DNA of 25,992 nucleotides, from positions 1 through 25,992 of the forward strand of contig DASSLZ010000088.1 in assembly GCA_035689165.1 (NCBI GenBank). The letters run 5' to 3'. The notes beneath the pieces were generated by a model. The model was not told the DNA's origin and searched no databases. It saw only the letters and a list, made by a program, of their open reading frames with translations. This DNA is from DASQJL01 sp035689165 (GTDB lineage: Bacteria; Eisenbacteria; RBG-16-71-46; SZUA-252). Positions 6,744 to 14,019 of the stretch are shown one piece after another (position 1 is the first letter of the stretch; each line of letters starts with the position of its first letter). Both the position numbers and the translations under genes were made by a program.

Positions 6744-7763
6744 CTACCTCATGATCGACGGCAGGGGGCGGACGTACTCGGTGGAAACGGCGTCCCGAAG
6801 CCCGCGCCCCGTGTAATGGATGAAGACGTCGTCCAAGGTCGGCTCCTCCAGCGTGACACTCTTCACCTTGTTGTCGGCCCGGCGGGCCGCCTCGAGGATC
6901 GCCTCGAGGGGAACGACGTCCGTGGTCAGCACGATCCGCACGGCGTGGTCCCCCTCGCGCGCCGCGTCCTTGGCGTCGGGAAGCGAGCGCAGGGACTCCC
7001 GCAGCGGCTCGGCCACCTCGCGGAAGAACTCGACCCGGACCGCTTCCTGTCCCGGGACCGATTCCTTGAGCTCCTTCGGGGTGCCGAGCGCGGCGATCTT
7101 GCCGTGGTCGATGATCGCGAGGCGGTCGCAGAGCCGGTCCGCTTCGTCCATGTAATGCGTGCAGATCAGCACCGTCAGCTCGCTCTCGCCGCGGAGCTTC
7201 TCGAGCAGCTCCCAGATGACGCGACGGCTCTGCGGGTCGAGGCCCGTGGTGGGCTCGTCGAGGAAGAAGACGTGGGGCCGGTGGACCAGCCCGCGCGCGA
7301 TCTCGAGGCGGCGGCGCATCCCGCCCGAGTACGTTCCGGCCGGCTGGTCCTTCCAGTCCCAGAGCCCCACGGCCTGCAGGAGCTCCGTGGAGCGATCGAT
7401 GCGCTCCTTGCGCGACATGCCGTAGAACTTCCCGTAGATGTCGAGGCTCTCCCAGGCGGAGAGGTCGGAGTCCACGGTGTTGGCCTGCGGGATCACGCCG
7501 ATCGAATGGCGGACGGCGTTCGTGCGCCGCGCCACGTCGAACCCCATCACGAGCGCCCGCCCCGAGGTCGGACGCAGGAGCGTCGTGAGCATGCGCACGA
7601 GGGTGCTCTTCCCCGCGCCGTTCGGTCCCAGGATCCCGAAGATCTCGTTCCGGGCGACGGTGAAGTTGAGATCGTCGTCGGCCGTGAAATCGCCGAACTT
7701 CTTGGTGAGGTGCTCGACGACGATCGCCGGTGCCGCCGGGTCCGCGGCTTCGTCCGGGATCAC
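6744..7763 (-). CDS. ABC transporter ATP-binding protein (efflux)
   Basis: This 339-residue cytoplasmic ATPase shows every motif of an ABC nucleotide-binding domain: Walker A GPNGAGKST (46-54), Q-loop near QAN (93-95), signature YSGGMR (145-150), Walker B VFFLDEP (165-171) and switch histidine H203. The ~100 residues after the core, ending in SVTLEEPTLDDVFIHYTG, are the DUF4162-like tail of DrrA/CcmA-type multidrug exporters. It powers the permease encoded just downstream. The GTG start overlaps the TGA of the membrane-fusion gene by 4 bases (GTGA), pointing to coupled translation. Confidence 0.93.
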   Translation of the reverse strand: MIPDEAADPAAPAIVVEHLTKKFGDFTADDDLNFTVARNEIFGILGPNGAGKSTLVRMLTTLLRPTSGRALVMGFDVARRTNAVRHSIGVIPQANTVDSDLSAWESLDIYGKFYGMSRKERIDRSTELLQAVGLWDWKDQPAGTYSGGMRRRLEIARGLVHRPHVFFLDEPTTGLDPQSRRVIWELLEKLRGESELTVLICTHYMDEADRLCDRLAIIDHGKIAALGTPKELKESVPGQEAVRVEFFREVAEPLRESLRSLPDAKDAAREGDHAVRIVLTTDVVPLEAILEAARRADNKVKSVTLEEPTLDDVFIHYTGRGLRDAVSTEYVRPLPSIMR

Positions 7764-8704
7764 CGCGCCCCCTCCGCCCGCGCCTCGGGAACGGCGCCGG
7801 GCGTGCCGGCGTGGATCGTCACGTCGGCGGTCATGCCGTCCTTGAGCAGCCCCTCCGGGTTGGGAATCCGCGCGGTGACGTCGAACGTCCGGATATCCCG
7901 CCGCTGGGCGCCCCAGTCTTTCCGGGTCGCGAAATCGCCCGAGGGGGAGACGTCGGTCACGACCCCGGCAAAGACCTTCTTGTCGAACGTGTAGACGCGC
8001 ACCGAGACGGAATCGCCCGGGCGCACCGCGCCGACGCGCGTCTCGTCCACGGCGGCGTGCACCTTGAGCGTGTCGAGATCGGCGATCGTGACCACCGCCG
8101 TCCCGACGGTGACCATCTCGCCCGGGTGATGGATCTTCTCCGTGACCTGCCCGGCCAGGGGCGAGCGGACCACGGCGTAGGAGCGGGTGAGCTGGGCCTG
8201 CGCCAGGGCACTCTCCGCCTGGTGCACCTGCGCGGCGGCGGCGTCCACCTGCGCGCGCCCCACGGCGGCGGCCGCGACCGCCGCGTCCAGCTGCTGCTGG
8301 GTCGAAGCCCCCTCCCGCGAGAGCTCGCGCATGCGGGCGAGGTCGCGCGCGGCCTTCTCGCGGTTCGCCCGCGCCTGGCCCAGCGCCGCGCGCGCCGACT
8401 CCAGCGCGGCCTGCGCGCTCCGCACCGCCACGTCCAGGTCCTGCGCGTCGAGCTGCGCGATCACCTGCCCCGGCTGGACGCGATCCCCCTCGTTCACCGG
8501 CACGTCCGCGATCTTGCCCGGGACCTTGAAGCCCAGGCTCACCTGCACCGCTTCCACCGTGCCCGTGGTCACGACGTCCCCTCCCGTGTACCCCTCGCGG
8601 CGGTGCTGGTACTTCCAGATGGCGATGCCGCCGCCCACGATGACCAGCAGCAGGATGAGGCCGCGGATCCGTTTGGCGCGCGAAGGCGCCGCTTTCTCGG
8701 CCAT
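7760..8704 (-). CDS. HlyD-family membrane-fusion (periplasmic adaptor) protein
   Basis: This 314-residue protein has a single N-terminal anchor helix (about residues 13-30, LRGL-type ILLLVIVGGGIAIW), then a biotinyl-lipoyl half-motif (VPGKIADVPVNEGDRVQPGQVIAQLDAQ), an alanine-rich coiled-coil hairpin (about 95-170), the second lipoyl half (RSPLAGQVTEKIHHPGEMV) and a beta-barrel region. This is the standard layout of adaptors that bridge an inner-membrane pump and TolC across the periplasm, closest to YbhG/EmrA-like proteins. It starts 4 bases after the TolC-like stop and overlaps the ATPase start. The coiled coil is short, suiting a compact ABC pump. Confidence 0.92.
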   Translation of the reverse strand: MAEKAAPSRAKRIRGLILLLVIVGGGIAIWKYQHRREGYTGGDVVTTGTVEAVQVSLGFKVPGKIADVPVNEGDRVQPGQVIAQLDAQDLDVAVRSAQAALESARAALGQARANREKAARDLARMRELSREGASTQQQLDAAVAAAAVGRAQVDAAAAQVHQAESALAQAQLTRSYAVVRSPLAGQVTEKIHHPGEMVTVGTAVVTIADLDTLKVHAAVDETRVGAVRPGDSVSVRVYTFDKKVFAGVVTDVSPSGDFATRKDWGAQRRDIRTFDVTARIPNPEGLLKDGMTADVTIHAGTPGAVPEARAEGAR

Positions 8705-8708
8705 GACG

Positions 8709-10055
8709 CTACCGTCCCCCCGTCGAAGTGGCCGGTCCGGCGGCGCGCAGGAGCGCCGCGCGCGCGGACCAGGTGTCCAAAAGCGACTGCGCCTCCTGGG
8801 CGCGCGCGTCGGCGAGCGCGCTCTCGGCGTCGCGCACCTGCGATGCCGTCGTCGTCCCGCCGCGATAGCCCGCCTCGGCCAGGCGAAGCGCCTCGCGCGC
8901 CGCGGTCACGCGCGAGGAATCGGACTGCCAGATGGCGAGCGACACGCGGAGATCCGAGAGCGAGCGCTCCACGTCGCGCCGCACCTCCAGCTCGGCCTGG
9001 CGGCGGCGCGCTTCCAGGGCCGCGCGATCGGCGCGAAGCTCCCCCGCCCGCGCCGACGAGAGCCCCCCGTCGAAGAGCGAGTAGGAGAAATCGACTCCGG
9101 CCCACAGGTTGTAGGTCTTCAGGCCGGGGTCCTGCGTGTTGAAGAATTCCTCCTGGCGGTTCGGTCCCAGGTACTGTGCCGTGCCCGACAGGCCCATCGT
9201 CGGCCCCCGCGCCGCGCGCGCCGCCCGGATCCGCTGCTCGTTCTCGCGGAGCTGCTCGTCGAACGCGGCCAGCTGCGCTCGGCTTCGAAGCGCCGTGGCC
9301 TCCAGCGCCGCCGCTTCGGGTATCGCCGGATCGGGCGAGCCGGGCGGCTCGAGGGTTTCGGTCGAGTCGATAGGGGTTCCGATCGCGGTCTCCAGCTCCA
9401 CGCGCGAGGTCTGCACCGCCTCGTGCGCGCGGATCAGCGCCGACTCGCGCTGGAAGAGGTCCACGCGGGCCTGCAGCGAATCGAGGCGCTGCGCCACGCC
9501 GGCGCGCACCTGCGAGGCCGCGAGACGCCGGCGCGCTCCCGCCGCCTGCACCGCCTCGCCGGCCGCGGTCTCCAGCCGTCCCGCGGCGATGACCCGGTAG
9601 TAGGCCTGCGACACCCGGAGCACGAGGTCGGCGTCCGCCTCCTCGGCGGCGCGCTGCTGGCTTTTGCGCGCGGCTTCGGCGGCGCGCACCAGGGCCCGGC
9701 TCTGCCCGCTCGCGTCGATCGGGAGCCGGGCCTCGGCGCGCACGTCCACGTTGGTCGCGCTCCCCGTCTTCACGACCGCGGGGCTGGGCGATCCGGGGAC
9801 CGAGATGATGAACTTGGGCGACTCGCTGCGCTCGATCGCGCTTCCCGCCACCCGCAGCGTGGGCGAGAGCGCCGCGCGCGCCTCGCGGATCGCCTGGCCG
9901 GCGCGGGAGACGCCCGCCTCCGAAACGCGGAGCGCCGGGGCATTCCTGCGCGCGAGCTCGATGCACTGCTCGAGCGTGAGCGCCCGGGCCGCGGGCGCCC
10001 CGGCCAGAACGGCCGCGCCGGCCAGTGCGACCTGAAGGAGTCGGGCGCGCCTCAC
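8709..10055 (-). CDS. TolC-family outer-membrane efflux channel
   Basis: This 448-residue protein begins with a cleavable signal peptide (basic RRAR, hydrophobic stretch, likely cleavage after A25 in AARA), followed by LTLEQCIELARRNAPAL, the typical opening of mature outer-membrane efflux proteins. Two long alanine/arginine-rich helical repeats (about 30-230 and 250-440) separated by short hydrophobic strands match the duplicated OEP domain. Together with the adaptor and ABC pump it forms a tripartite exporter through the outer membrane. Its GTG start overlaps the regulator's TGA (GTGA) and is preceded by GAGGAGG, so the regulator and channel are translationally coupled. Confidence 0.93.
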   Translation of the reverse strand: MRRARLLQVALAGAAVLAGAPAARALTLEQCIELARRNAPALRVSEAGVSRAGQAIREARAALSPTLRVAGSAIERSESPKFIISVPGSPSPAVVKTGSATNVDVRAEARLPIDASGQSRALVRAAEAARKSQQRAAEEADADLVLRVSQAYYRVIAAGRLETAAGEAVQAAGARRRLAASQVRAGVAQRLDSLQARVDLFQRESALIRAHEAVQTSRVELETAIGTPIDSTETLEPPGSPDPAIPEAAALEATALRSRAQLAAFDEQLRENEQRIRAARAARGPTMGLSGTAQYLGPNRQEEFFNTQDPGLKTYNLWAGVDFSYSLFDGGLSSARAGELRADRAALEARRRQAELEVRRDVERSLSDLRVSLAIWQSDSSRVTAAREALRLAEAGYRGGTTTASQVRDAESALADARAQEAQSLLDTWSARAALLRAAGPATSTGGR

Positions 10056-10675
10056 GCCGCCTCCTCGGGGAGATAGAGGTTCACGATCGCCTCGGCCCGC
10101 TCCTTGGGGTTTTGGGGCAGGGGCTCGATCCGGACGATCGCGCCGGTCATCTGGTAGAACAGGAGCGACCCGTGGAAGGAGCGCGCCGCGACCGCCGCGT
10201 CCTGCGCGGCGCGCCTGGCCCCGCGCTCCACGAAGGCGCGCTCGAAGAGGCGCGTCTCGAGGGCCAGGAGCCGGGAAAGGAACTTCCGGTAGAACTCTCC
10301 GGCGAGGTCGGGCACCTCGAGCACCCCGAAGAAGATCACACGGAAGACGCGCGGGTCGTCCCTTAGGGCCGTCAGGCTGTACTCCGCGATCCGGCACAGA
10401 CCCTCGCGCGGAGGCAGCTTGGTGAAGTGCTCTTCCATCATGCCGATCCGTTCTTCGAATCCGACCGACTCGAGGATCGCCCGGACCAGGTCCTCCTTCG
10501 TCGCGAAATGACGGAAGAGGAGCGCCTCGCTCACGCCGGCCTTCTCGGCCAGATCCCGGGTGCGGGCGCCGTGAAATCCCAGCTCGGCGAAGACGTCGAG
10601 CGCCGCCGCCAGGATCTGGGACCGGCGGTCGCCCGATTTCAGTCGAAGCTTGGGAAAGAACTCCGGTGCGCTCAT
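10052..10675 (-). CDS. TetR-family transcriptional repressor of the efflux operon
   Basis: This 207-residue protein has an N-terminal TetR DNA-binding domain (about residues 17-66): RRSQILAAALDVFAELGFHGARTRDLAEKAGVSEALLFRHFATKEDL contains the helix-turn-helix (the whole region is continuous at residues 17-63). The helical C-terminal ligand domain is of the kind found next to YbhG/AcrAB-type pumps, for example CecR. The ATG at 10675 is chosen because GAGGGGAG lies just upstream; the frame is open another 30 bases. It is the first gene of the efflux operon and overlaps the tolC-like start, and a palindrome 38 bases upstream is a likely self-operator. It probably represses the whole operon until the pumped compound binds. 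Confidence 0.92.
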   Translation of the reverse strand: MSAPEFFPKLRLKSGDRRSQILAAALDVFAELGFHGARTRDLAEKAGVSEALLFRHFATKEDLVRAILESVGFEERIGMMEEHFTKLPPREGLCRIAEYSLTALRDDPRVFRVIFFGVLEVPDLAGEFYRKFLSRLLALETRLFERAFVERGARRAAQDAAVAARSFHGSLLFYQMTGAIVRIEPLPQNPKERAEAIVNLYLPEEAA

Positions 10676-10712
10676 GGCTCCCCTCGATGCCGCGCCGTCC
10701 AGCACGCGGCGC

Positions 10713-10726
10713 TAAGTGCGTACTTA
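10713..10726 (-). promoter_or_regulatory. Probable TetR operator
   Basis: TAAGTGCGTACTTA is an inverted repeat with 5-base arms (TAAGT/ACTTA) around a 4-base centre, and AT-richer than anything nearby. It sits 38 bases before the TetR start codon and just downstream of a possible -10 element, where a bound repressor would block initiation. Its form matches common TetR-family operators such as the AAGTAAGT-type sites before multidrug pumps. Binding is inferred from position and symmetry. Confidence 0.6.
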
Positions 10727-10727
10727 C

Positions 10728-10755
10728 TTTCTACCCAGCCGCGCCTCCGACGCAA
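10728..10755 (-). promoter_or_regulatory. Possible promoter of the efflux operon
   Basis: On the minus strand TTGCGT (10755-10750) and TAGAAA (10733-10728) are separated by 16 bases and lie directly before the probable operator. The match to the sigma-70 consensus is partial, but this is the best candidate in the divergent gap. Confidence 0.3.
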
Positions 10756-10882
10756 GCGAAAAGTCACGAGACCGTCGGGCCCCTCGAATGCCCGCTACGC
10801 CTGCGATGGTTCCGGTTTACCATTGCCCCCCTGTCGTGGAGTCACGCGATGGACCAACGCTTCCCTTTCGACAGGAGGACCC

Positions 10883-11308
10883 ATGATTCGCAAGGCATCG
10901 GCGGAATGGCGCGGCGGGCTCAAGGACGGCAAGGGCACGTTGTCCACCGACAGCGGCGTGCTCACCAACGCGCAGTATTCCTTCAGCACGCGCTTCGAGG
11001 ACGGCAAGGGGACGAACCCCGAGGAGCTGGTCGCGGCGGCGCACGCGGGGTGCTTCTCCATGGCGCTCTCGGCGCAGCTGGGCGCGGCCGGCATCACGCC
11101 CGAGAGCGTGCGCACCGCGGCGGCCGTGACGCTGGAGAAGGTGGGCGACGGCTTTTCCGTGACCGCGAGCCACCTCGACGTGACCGCGCGCATCCCGGGC
11201 GGCGATCGTGCGGCGTTTCAGAAAGCGGCCGAACAGGCCAAGGCGGGCTGCCCGATTTCCAAGCTCCTGAACGCCAAAATCACGATGGACGCGAAGCTGG
11301 AAGCGTAG
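10883..11308 (+). CDS. osmC: OsmC-type peroxiredoxin (organic hydroperoxide reductase)
   Basis: This 141-residue protein is a complete OsmC-family enzyme, which reduces organic and inorganic hydroperoxides with a pair of redox cysteines. Both are present: C57 in HAGCFSMALS and C123 in AGCPISKLL, along with R37 and E48 (NPEELVAAAH) that surround the peroxidatic cysteine. The motif wording matches OsmC rather than Ohr. The ATG at 10883 follows AGGAGGA at 4-10 bases. The gene is monocistronic and diverges from the efflux operon across a 207-base gap. A 7-base inverted repeat (10830-10836 with 10869-10875) touches the ribosome-binding site. No clear -35/-10 pair was found. Stress induction is expected for the family. 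Confidence 0.93.
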   Translation: MIRKASAEWRGGLKDGKGTLSTDSGVLTNAQYSFSTRFEDGKGTNPEELVAAAHAGCFSMALSAQLGAAGITPESVRTAAAVTLEKVGDGFSVTASHLDVTARIPGGDRAAFQKAAEQAKAGCPISKLLNAKITMDAKLEA

Positions 11309-11326
11309 CGCCGCCGGGGCCGCTCC

Positions 11327-11348
11327 AGCCGCCCAGAGCGCGGCGGCT
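11327..11348. terminator. Hairpin between convergent osmC and ion-channel genes
   Basis: AGCCGCC (11327-11333) and GGCGGCT (11342-11348) form a perfect 7-base stem with an 8-base loop between the two convergent stop codons. It would form on either transcript and could end both, but there is no T-run, so termination is uncertain. Confidence 0.35.
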
Positions 11349-12457
11349 CAGTGCGCCCCGTCGTGGATCGGTCCGACCGCGGTCGTCTTCCAGTTGAATC
11401 GCGACTTCTCCGCGGGGATCAGGGCCGGGAGCGGCATGGCGAGATACTCGGACAGCGCCGCGACGTAGGGCGCATAGAGCCCCCGCAGCTCCTCGAGCCG
11501 CGCCCCGGCCTCCGCGCTCTCGTCCAGCGGGACCCCGGCGGCGACCAGCCAGCGGCGCAGCTCGGCGATTTGTTCCGGGCCGATCCGCTCGAAGCCGTCC
11601 CGCAGCGGCGTCAGGCGGAATACCTGGCTCACGTCGACCAGCGTGTGCCGCCCGATCGCGAAGGTGAGCCGGGCCTGAAAGGGATCGACCCCCTTCACGC
11701 CGGCGCTCACCAGCGCGGCCGCGTCGAGCACGGAGCAGAGGGACCCCAGCCACGACTGGTTGTCGTGCTGGGATCGGAAGAACGCGAGGATGGGATAGGA
11801 GAGGTGGCTCTCGAGGATATTCGCGGCGCCCGCTTCCCAGTCGCGAAAGAGCCGGTTCAGCTCCTCCCCGGGATTCTGGCTCTCGAAGGCCCTTCTCAGG
11901 ATCTGCCCCGCCGTCGGCGGACTTCCCGCCCACTCGTCCAGCATCGTGATCCGGGCCTCGCGGGGCGAGAAGGACTGATAGAGCACCGGCACGTACGCGA
12001 TCACCAGGGCCAGGAAGCCGAAGCCCAGCCCCGCCTCGAGCACCGTCAGGAAGCGCGAGAGCCCCGTCATCGGCACCACGTCCCCGAGCCCCAGCGTGAA
12101 GAAAGTGCTCCCGCTCAGGTAGAGGTCGGCCGGGTAGCCGGTCATGCCGCTCGATCCGTGGACCGTGGATCCCAGCGACCAATGCAGCACCGAGAAGCCC
12201 ACGATGATTCCGGTCGCCCAGACGGCGAAGACGAGGATCAGGGAGATCTGGGCGTAGAAGCTGAGGAAGAGCTCGCGGCGGTTCCGCGCGCGAATTCCGC
12301 GGCCGAAGAATTTCCACACTCTCCAGAGCAGGCGAAAGACCAGGCGCGAGACCCGGACGTCGCCGGGAAGGCGCCGCGGAAGGAGGATCGTCTCGTAGGC
12401 GTCCCAGAGCGGGATCAGGACCAGCAGGGCGCCCGTGATCGCGGCGAGCGCGCTCAG
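11348..12457 (-). CDS. Two-transmembrane potassium-channel-like protein
   Basis: This protein of about 369 residues has a hydrophobic N-terminal helix (about residues 4-18), a transmembrane helix near 68-92, a pore helix and selectivity filter TFFTLGLGDVVP (filter TLGLGD at 121-126, comparable with TVGYGD of potassium channels), a second pore-lining helix (about 136-161), and a ~200-residue cytoplasmic tail without a recognisable RCK domain. It fits the ion_trans_2 class of inner-membrane channels. No ATG, GTG or TTG lies in frame near the first helix. The best start is a CTG at 12457 whose last bases overlap the sigma-factor stop as CTGA. The nearest later start, a GTG at about residue 47, would remove the first helix. 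Ion selectivity is inferred. Confidence 0.75.
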   Translation of the reverse strand: MSALAAITGALLVLIPLWDAYETILLPRRLPGDVRVSRLVFRLLWRVWKFFGRGIRARNRRELFLSFYAQISLILVFAVWATGIIVGFSVLHWSLGSTVHGSSGMTGYPADLYLSGSTFFTLGLGDVVPMTGLSRFLTVLEAGLGFGFLALVIAYVPVLYQSFSPREARITMLDEWAGSPPTAGQILRRAFESQNPGEELNRLFRDWEAGAANILESHLSYPILAFFRSQHDNQSWLGSLCSVLDAAALVSAGVKGVDPFQARLTFAIGRHTLVDVSQVFRLTPLRDGFERIGPEQIAELRRWLVAAGVPLDESAEAGARLEELRGLYAPYVAALSEYLAMPLPALIPAEKSRFNWKTTAVGPIHDGAH

Positions 12458-13506
12458 TGCACCGATGGCTGGGACTCCGTCGATTCCGATTCGAGCAGGG
12501 TGCGAAGCTTGATCAAGGCGCGCTGCTCGAGCTGGCGGATCCGCTCGCGCGAGAGGCCGAACTGCGCGCCGGTCTCGGCCAGCGTGCGCGGGCGGTCGTC
12601 GAAGAAGCCGTAGCGGAAGCGGAGGATCGCCTCCTCGCGCTCCGAGAGCTGCTTCAGCACTTCGTTCACCTGCTGGTCGCGGAGCTGCAGCTCGACGATC
12701 TCGTCCAGGGTCGGCGGCTGCTCCACGGCCTCCGATTCCACCAGGCCGTGGAAGGCCTCGTTCGACAGATCCACGTCGAGCGACCGCACGGAGTGGACGA
12801 GGGTCTCCAGGCGCTTCGCGCGCGTCATCGGAATGCCCATGACCCGCGCGATCTCTTCCAGGTCGGGCGGCCGGCGCCGCTCCGTCTCCAGCCGGCGCTG
12901 GGTCGCGATGAAGCGTCGCATCATCTGGAGCACGTGGATGGGGATGCGCACCGTGCGCGACTGGTTGGCCACCCCGCGCGCCAGCGCCTGGCGGATCCAC
13001 CACGTGGCGTACGTCGCGAAATGGATGCCGCGGTCCACGTCGTAGCGGTCCACCGCGGTGATCAGTCCGAGATTCCCCTCCTCGACCAGGTCGAGGAATT
13101 CCACGCCGCGGTTGCGATAGGCGCGCGCCTGCGAGACCACGAGGCGGAGATAGGAGAGGATGAGGCGCTTGCGCGCGTCCTCGACGCCGAGCCGCATCGA
13201 GTCCCACAGCGCGCGCTCTTCGTCGCGCTGGAGGATGGGATAGCGCTGGATCTCTTTCAGGTACCGCCGCTCCAGGTCGCCGATGCCGTGTCCGGCCTCG
13301 TCGGGAACGGACACCTCGGGCGAGGCGGCGCCTTCGGGCAGGGTGACGCCCTGGCGGCGGGCCTCGGCCAGGAAGAGATCAAACGCGCCCGCGTCGAAAT
13401 CGGGAGAGTGGAGCAGCCGGTCCAGCGCGGCCTCGTCCAGGGCGCCCTGCGACAGGCCCTCGCGCATGGCTTCGGAGAGATCGGAGACGAACCGCCGGGG
13501 TCCCAT
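12454..13506 (-). CDS. RNA polymerase sigma-70 family factor (RpoD/RpoS-like, group 2)
   Basis: This 350-residue protein has region 1.2 (LERRYLKEIQRYPIL near 78-92) and region 2 with RLVVSQARAYRNRGVEFLDLVEEGNLGL and the -10 binding stretch FATYATWWIRQAL. It also has the region 3 motifs and region 4, whose -35-binding helix-turn-helix is LAETGAQFGLSRERIRQLEQRAL. It lacks the long acidic region 1.1 and non-conserved insert of a primary sigma factor, so it looks like an alternative, RpoS-like group 2 factor with a short unique N-terminus. GAGG precedes the ATG at 13506, 11 bases after the acylphosphatase stop. Its stop overlaps the channel start, suggesting the channel is made in proportion to the sigma factor. 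Which promoters it reads is unknown. Confidence 0.9.
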   Translation of the reverse strand: MGPRRFVSDLSEAMREGLSQGALDEAALDRLLHSPDFDAGAFDLFLAEARRQGVTLPEGAASPEVSVPDEAGHGIGDLERRYLKEIQRYPILQRDEERALWDSMRLGVEDARKRLILSYLRLVVSQARAYRNRGVEFLDLVEEGNLGLITAVDRYDVDRGIHFATYATWWIRQALARGVANQSRTVRIPIHVLQMMRRFIATQRRLETERRRPPDLEEIARVMGIPMTRAKRLETLVHSVRSLDVDLSNEAFHGLVESEAVEQPPTLDEIVELQLRDQQVNEVLKQLSEREEAILRFRYGFFDDRPRTLAETGAQFGLSRERIRQLEQRALIKLRTLLESESTESQPSVH

Positions 13507-13517
13507 TCCAGCCTCGC

Positions 13518-13832
13518 TCAGGTGCGGATGACGAAGTCGCGAGCGCCTTGCGCCGAGAGCCAGCGCACGGTCACGTCGCGGACGCGCGCGGCGGGGGGAC
13601 CCTGGTGAAGGTCGAGCAGGTACGCCTTGAGAATCTCGTCCGGACCCTCGGCGTCGACCTCGACGCCGCCCGTAGGCAGATTCCGGACCGAGCCCGCGAG
13701 CCCTCGGGCGCGAGCCCGCTCCTGGGCGAAGAAGCGGTAGCCGACCCCCTGCACCCTTCCCGCGACGACCGCCACGAAGCGGACGCGCCCCCCATCGCCC
13801 CGGGATGCGCCCGCTTCACGCGGCGCGGTCAT
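13518..13832 (-). CDS. acyP: Acylphosphatase
   Basis: This 104-residue protein has the acylphosphatase core GRVQGVGYRFFAQERARARG (about 25-44) with the catalytic arginine in GVGYRFF, and the asparagine-bearing SVRNLPTGGVEV (about 48-59). It hydrolyses acyl phosphates such as acetyl phosphate or 1,3-bisphosphoglycerate in the cytoplasm. An N-terminal extension of ~15 residues precedes the usual ~90-residue domain. GGAGG lies 8 bases before the ATG. It begins 21 bases after the tRNA-Pro(CGG) 3' end and leads directly into the sigma-factor gene, so it is either transcribed from the tRNA promoter past a T-run or from an unseen start. Confidence 0.93.
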   Translation of the reverse strand: MTAPREAGASRGDGGRVRFVAVVAGRVQGVGYRFFAQERARARGLAGSVRNLPTGGVEVDAEGPDEILKAYLLDLHQGPPAARVRDVTVRWLSAQGARDFVIRT

Positions 13833-13846
13833 GCAGGGCCTCCGAC

Positions 13847-13853
13847 AAAAAAA
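13847..13853 (-). terminator. T-run directly after tRNA-Pro(CGG)
   Basis: Seven consecutive T on the minus strand directly follow the discriminator base of the tRNA, flanked by CCGA and TCGG. The GC-rich acceptor stem followed by a T-run resembles an intrinsic terminator and may limit read-through into acyP. Confidence 0.35.
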
Positions 13854-13927
13854 TCGGGGCGAGAGGATTTGAACCTCCGACCCCCTGGTCCCGAACCAGG
13901 TGCTCTACCAGGCTGAGCCACGCCCCG
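13854..13927 (-). tRNA. tRNA-Pro (anticodon CGG)
   Basis: The sequence folds as a 74-base cloverleaf. The acceptor is CGGGGCG/CGCCCCG, the D arm GCTC/GAGC, and the anticodon stem CCTGG/CCAGG with loop TTCGGGA (anticodon CGG, codon CCG). The variable loop has five bases and the T arm holds TTCAAAT. The discriminator is A. CCA is not encoded (AAA on the plus strand where TGG would be), so it must be added after transcription. The gene lies between pcm and acyP and has its own promoter. Confidence 0.97.
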
Positions 13928-13959
13928 ATCGAATCGAGCTTTACGGAAGCCAAGGAACT

Positions 13960-13974
13960 CCCCTCGCGGAGGGG
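13960..13974 (-). other. Hairpin in the tRNA-Pro(CGG) leader
   Basis: CCCCTC-GCG-GAGGGG is a perfect 6-base stem with a 3-base loop, between the predicted promoter and the mature tRNA 5' end. It may be a processing feature of the precursor or help end pcm transcripts; no T-run follows. Confidence 0.35.
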
Positions 13975-13989
13975 CGCCTTTGCCGGGGC

Positions 13990-14019
13990 AGTGTAGCAAC
14001 CCCCCCGCCGCCGGGTCAA
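13990..14019 (-). promoter_or_regulatory. Promoter of tRNA-Pro(CGG)
   Basis: On the minus strand TTGACC (14019-14014) and TACACT (13995-13990) are spaced by 18 bases, a good sigma-70-type match in a GC-rich background. The -35 element contains the pcm stop codon (TGA at 14018-14016). Transcription would start near 13983, giving a leader of about 55 bases. Confidence 0.6.

Noticed and set aside
7730..10076. Long plus-strand open frames opposite the efflux operon
   Set aside because: Low-complexity R/A/H-rich sequence without motifs, antisense to five clear efflux genes.
10795..10823. Candidate osmC promoter with TACCAT as -10
   Set aside because: No acceptable -35 sequence at 16-18 bases upstream.
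11348..13207. Extended 619-codon version of the ion-channel gene overlapping the sigma-factor gene
   Set aside because: The upstream ~250 codons translate to R/P/G-rich nonsense in the wrong frame of the sigma gene; the frame is open only because of GC content.
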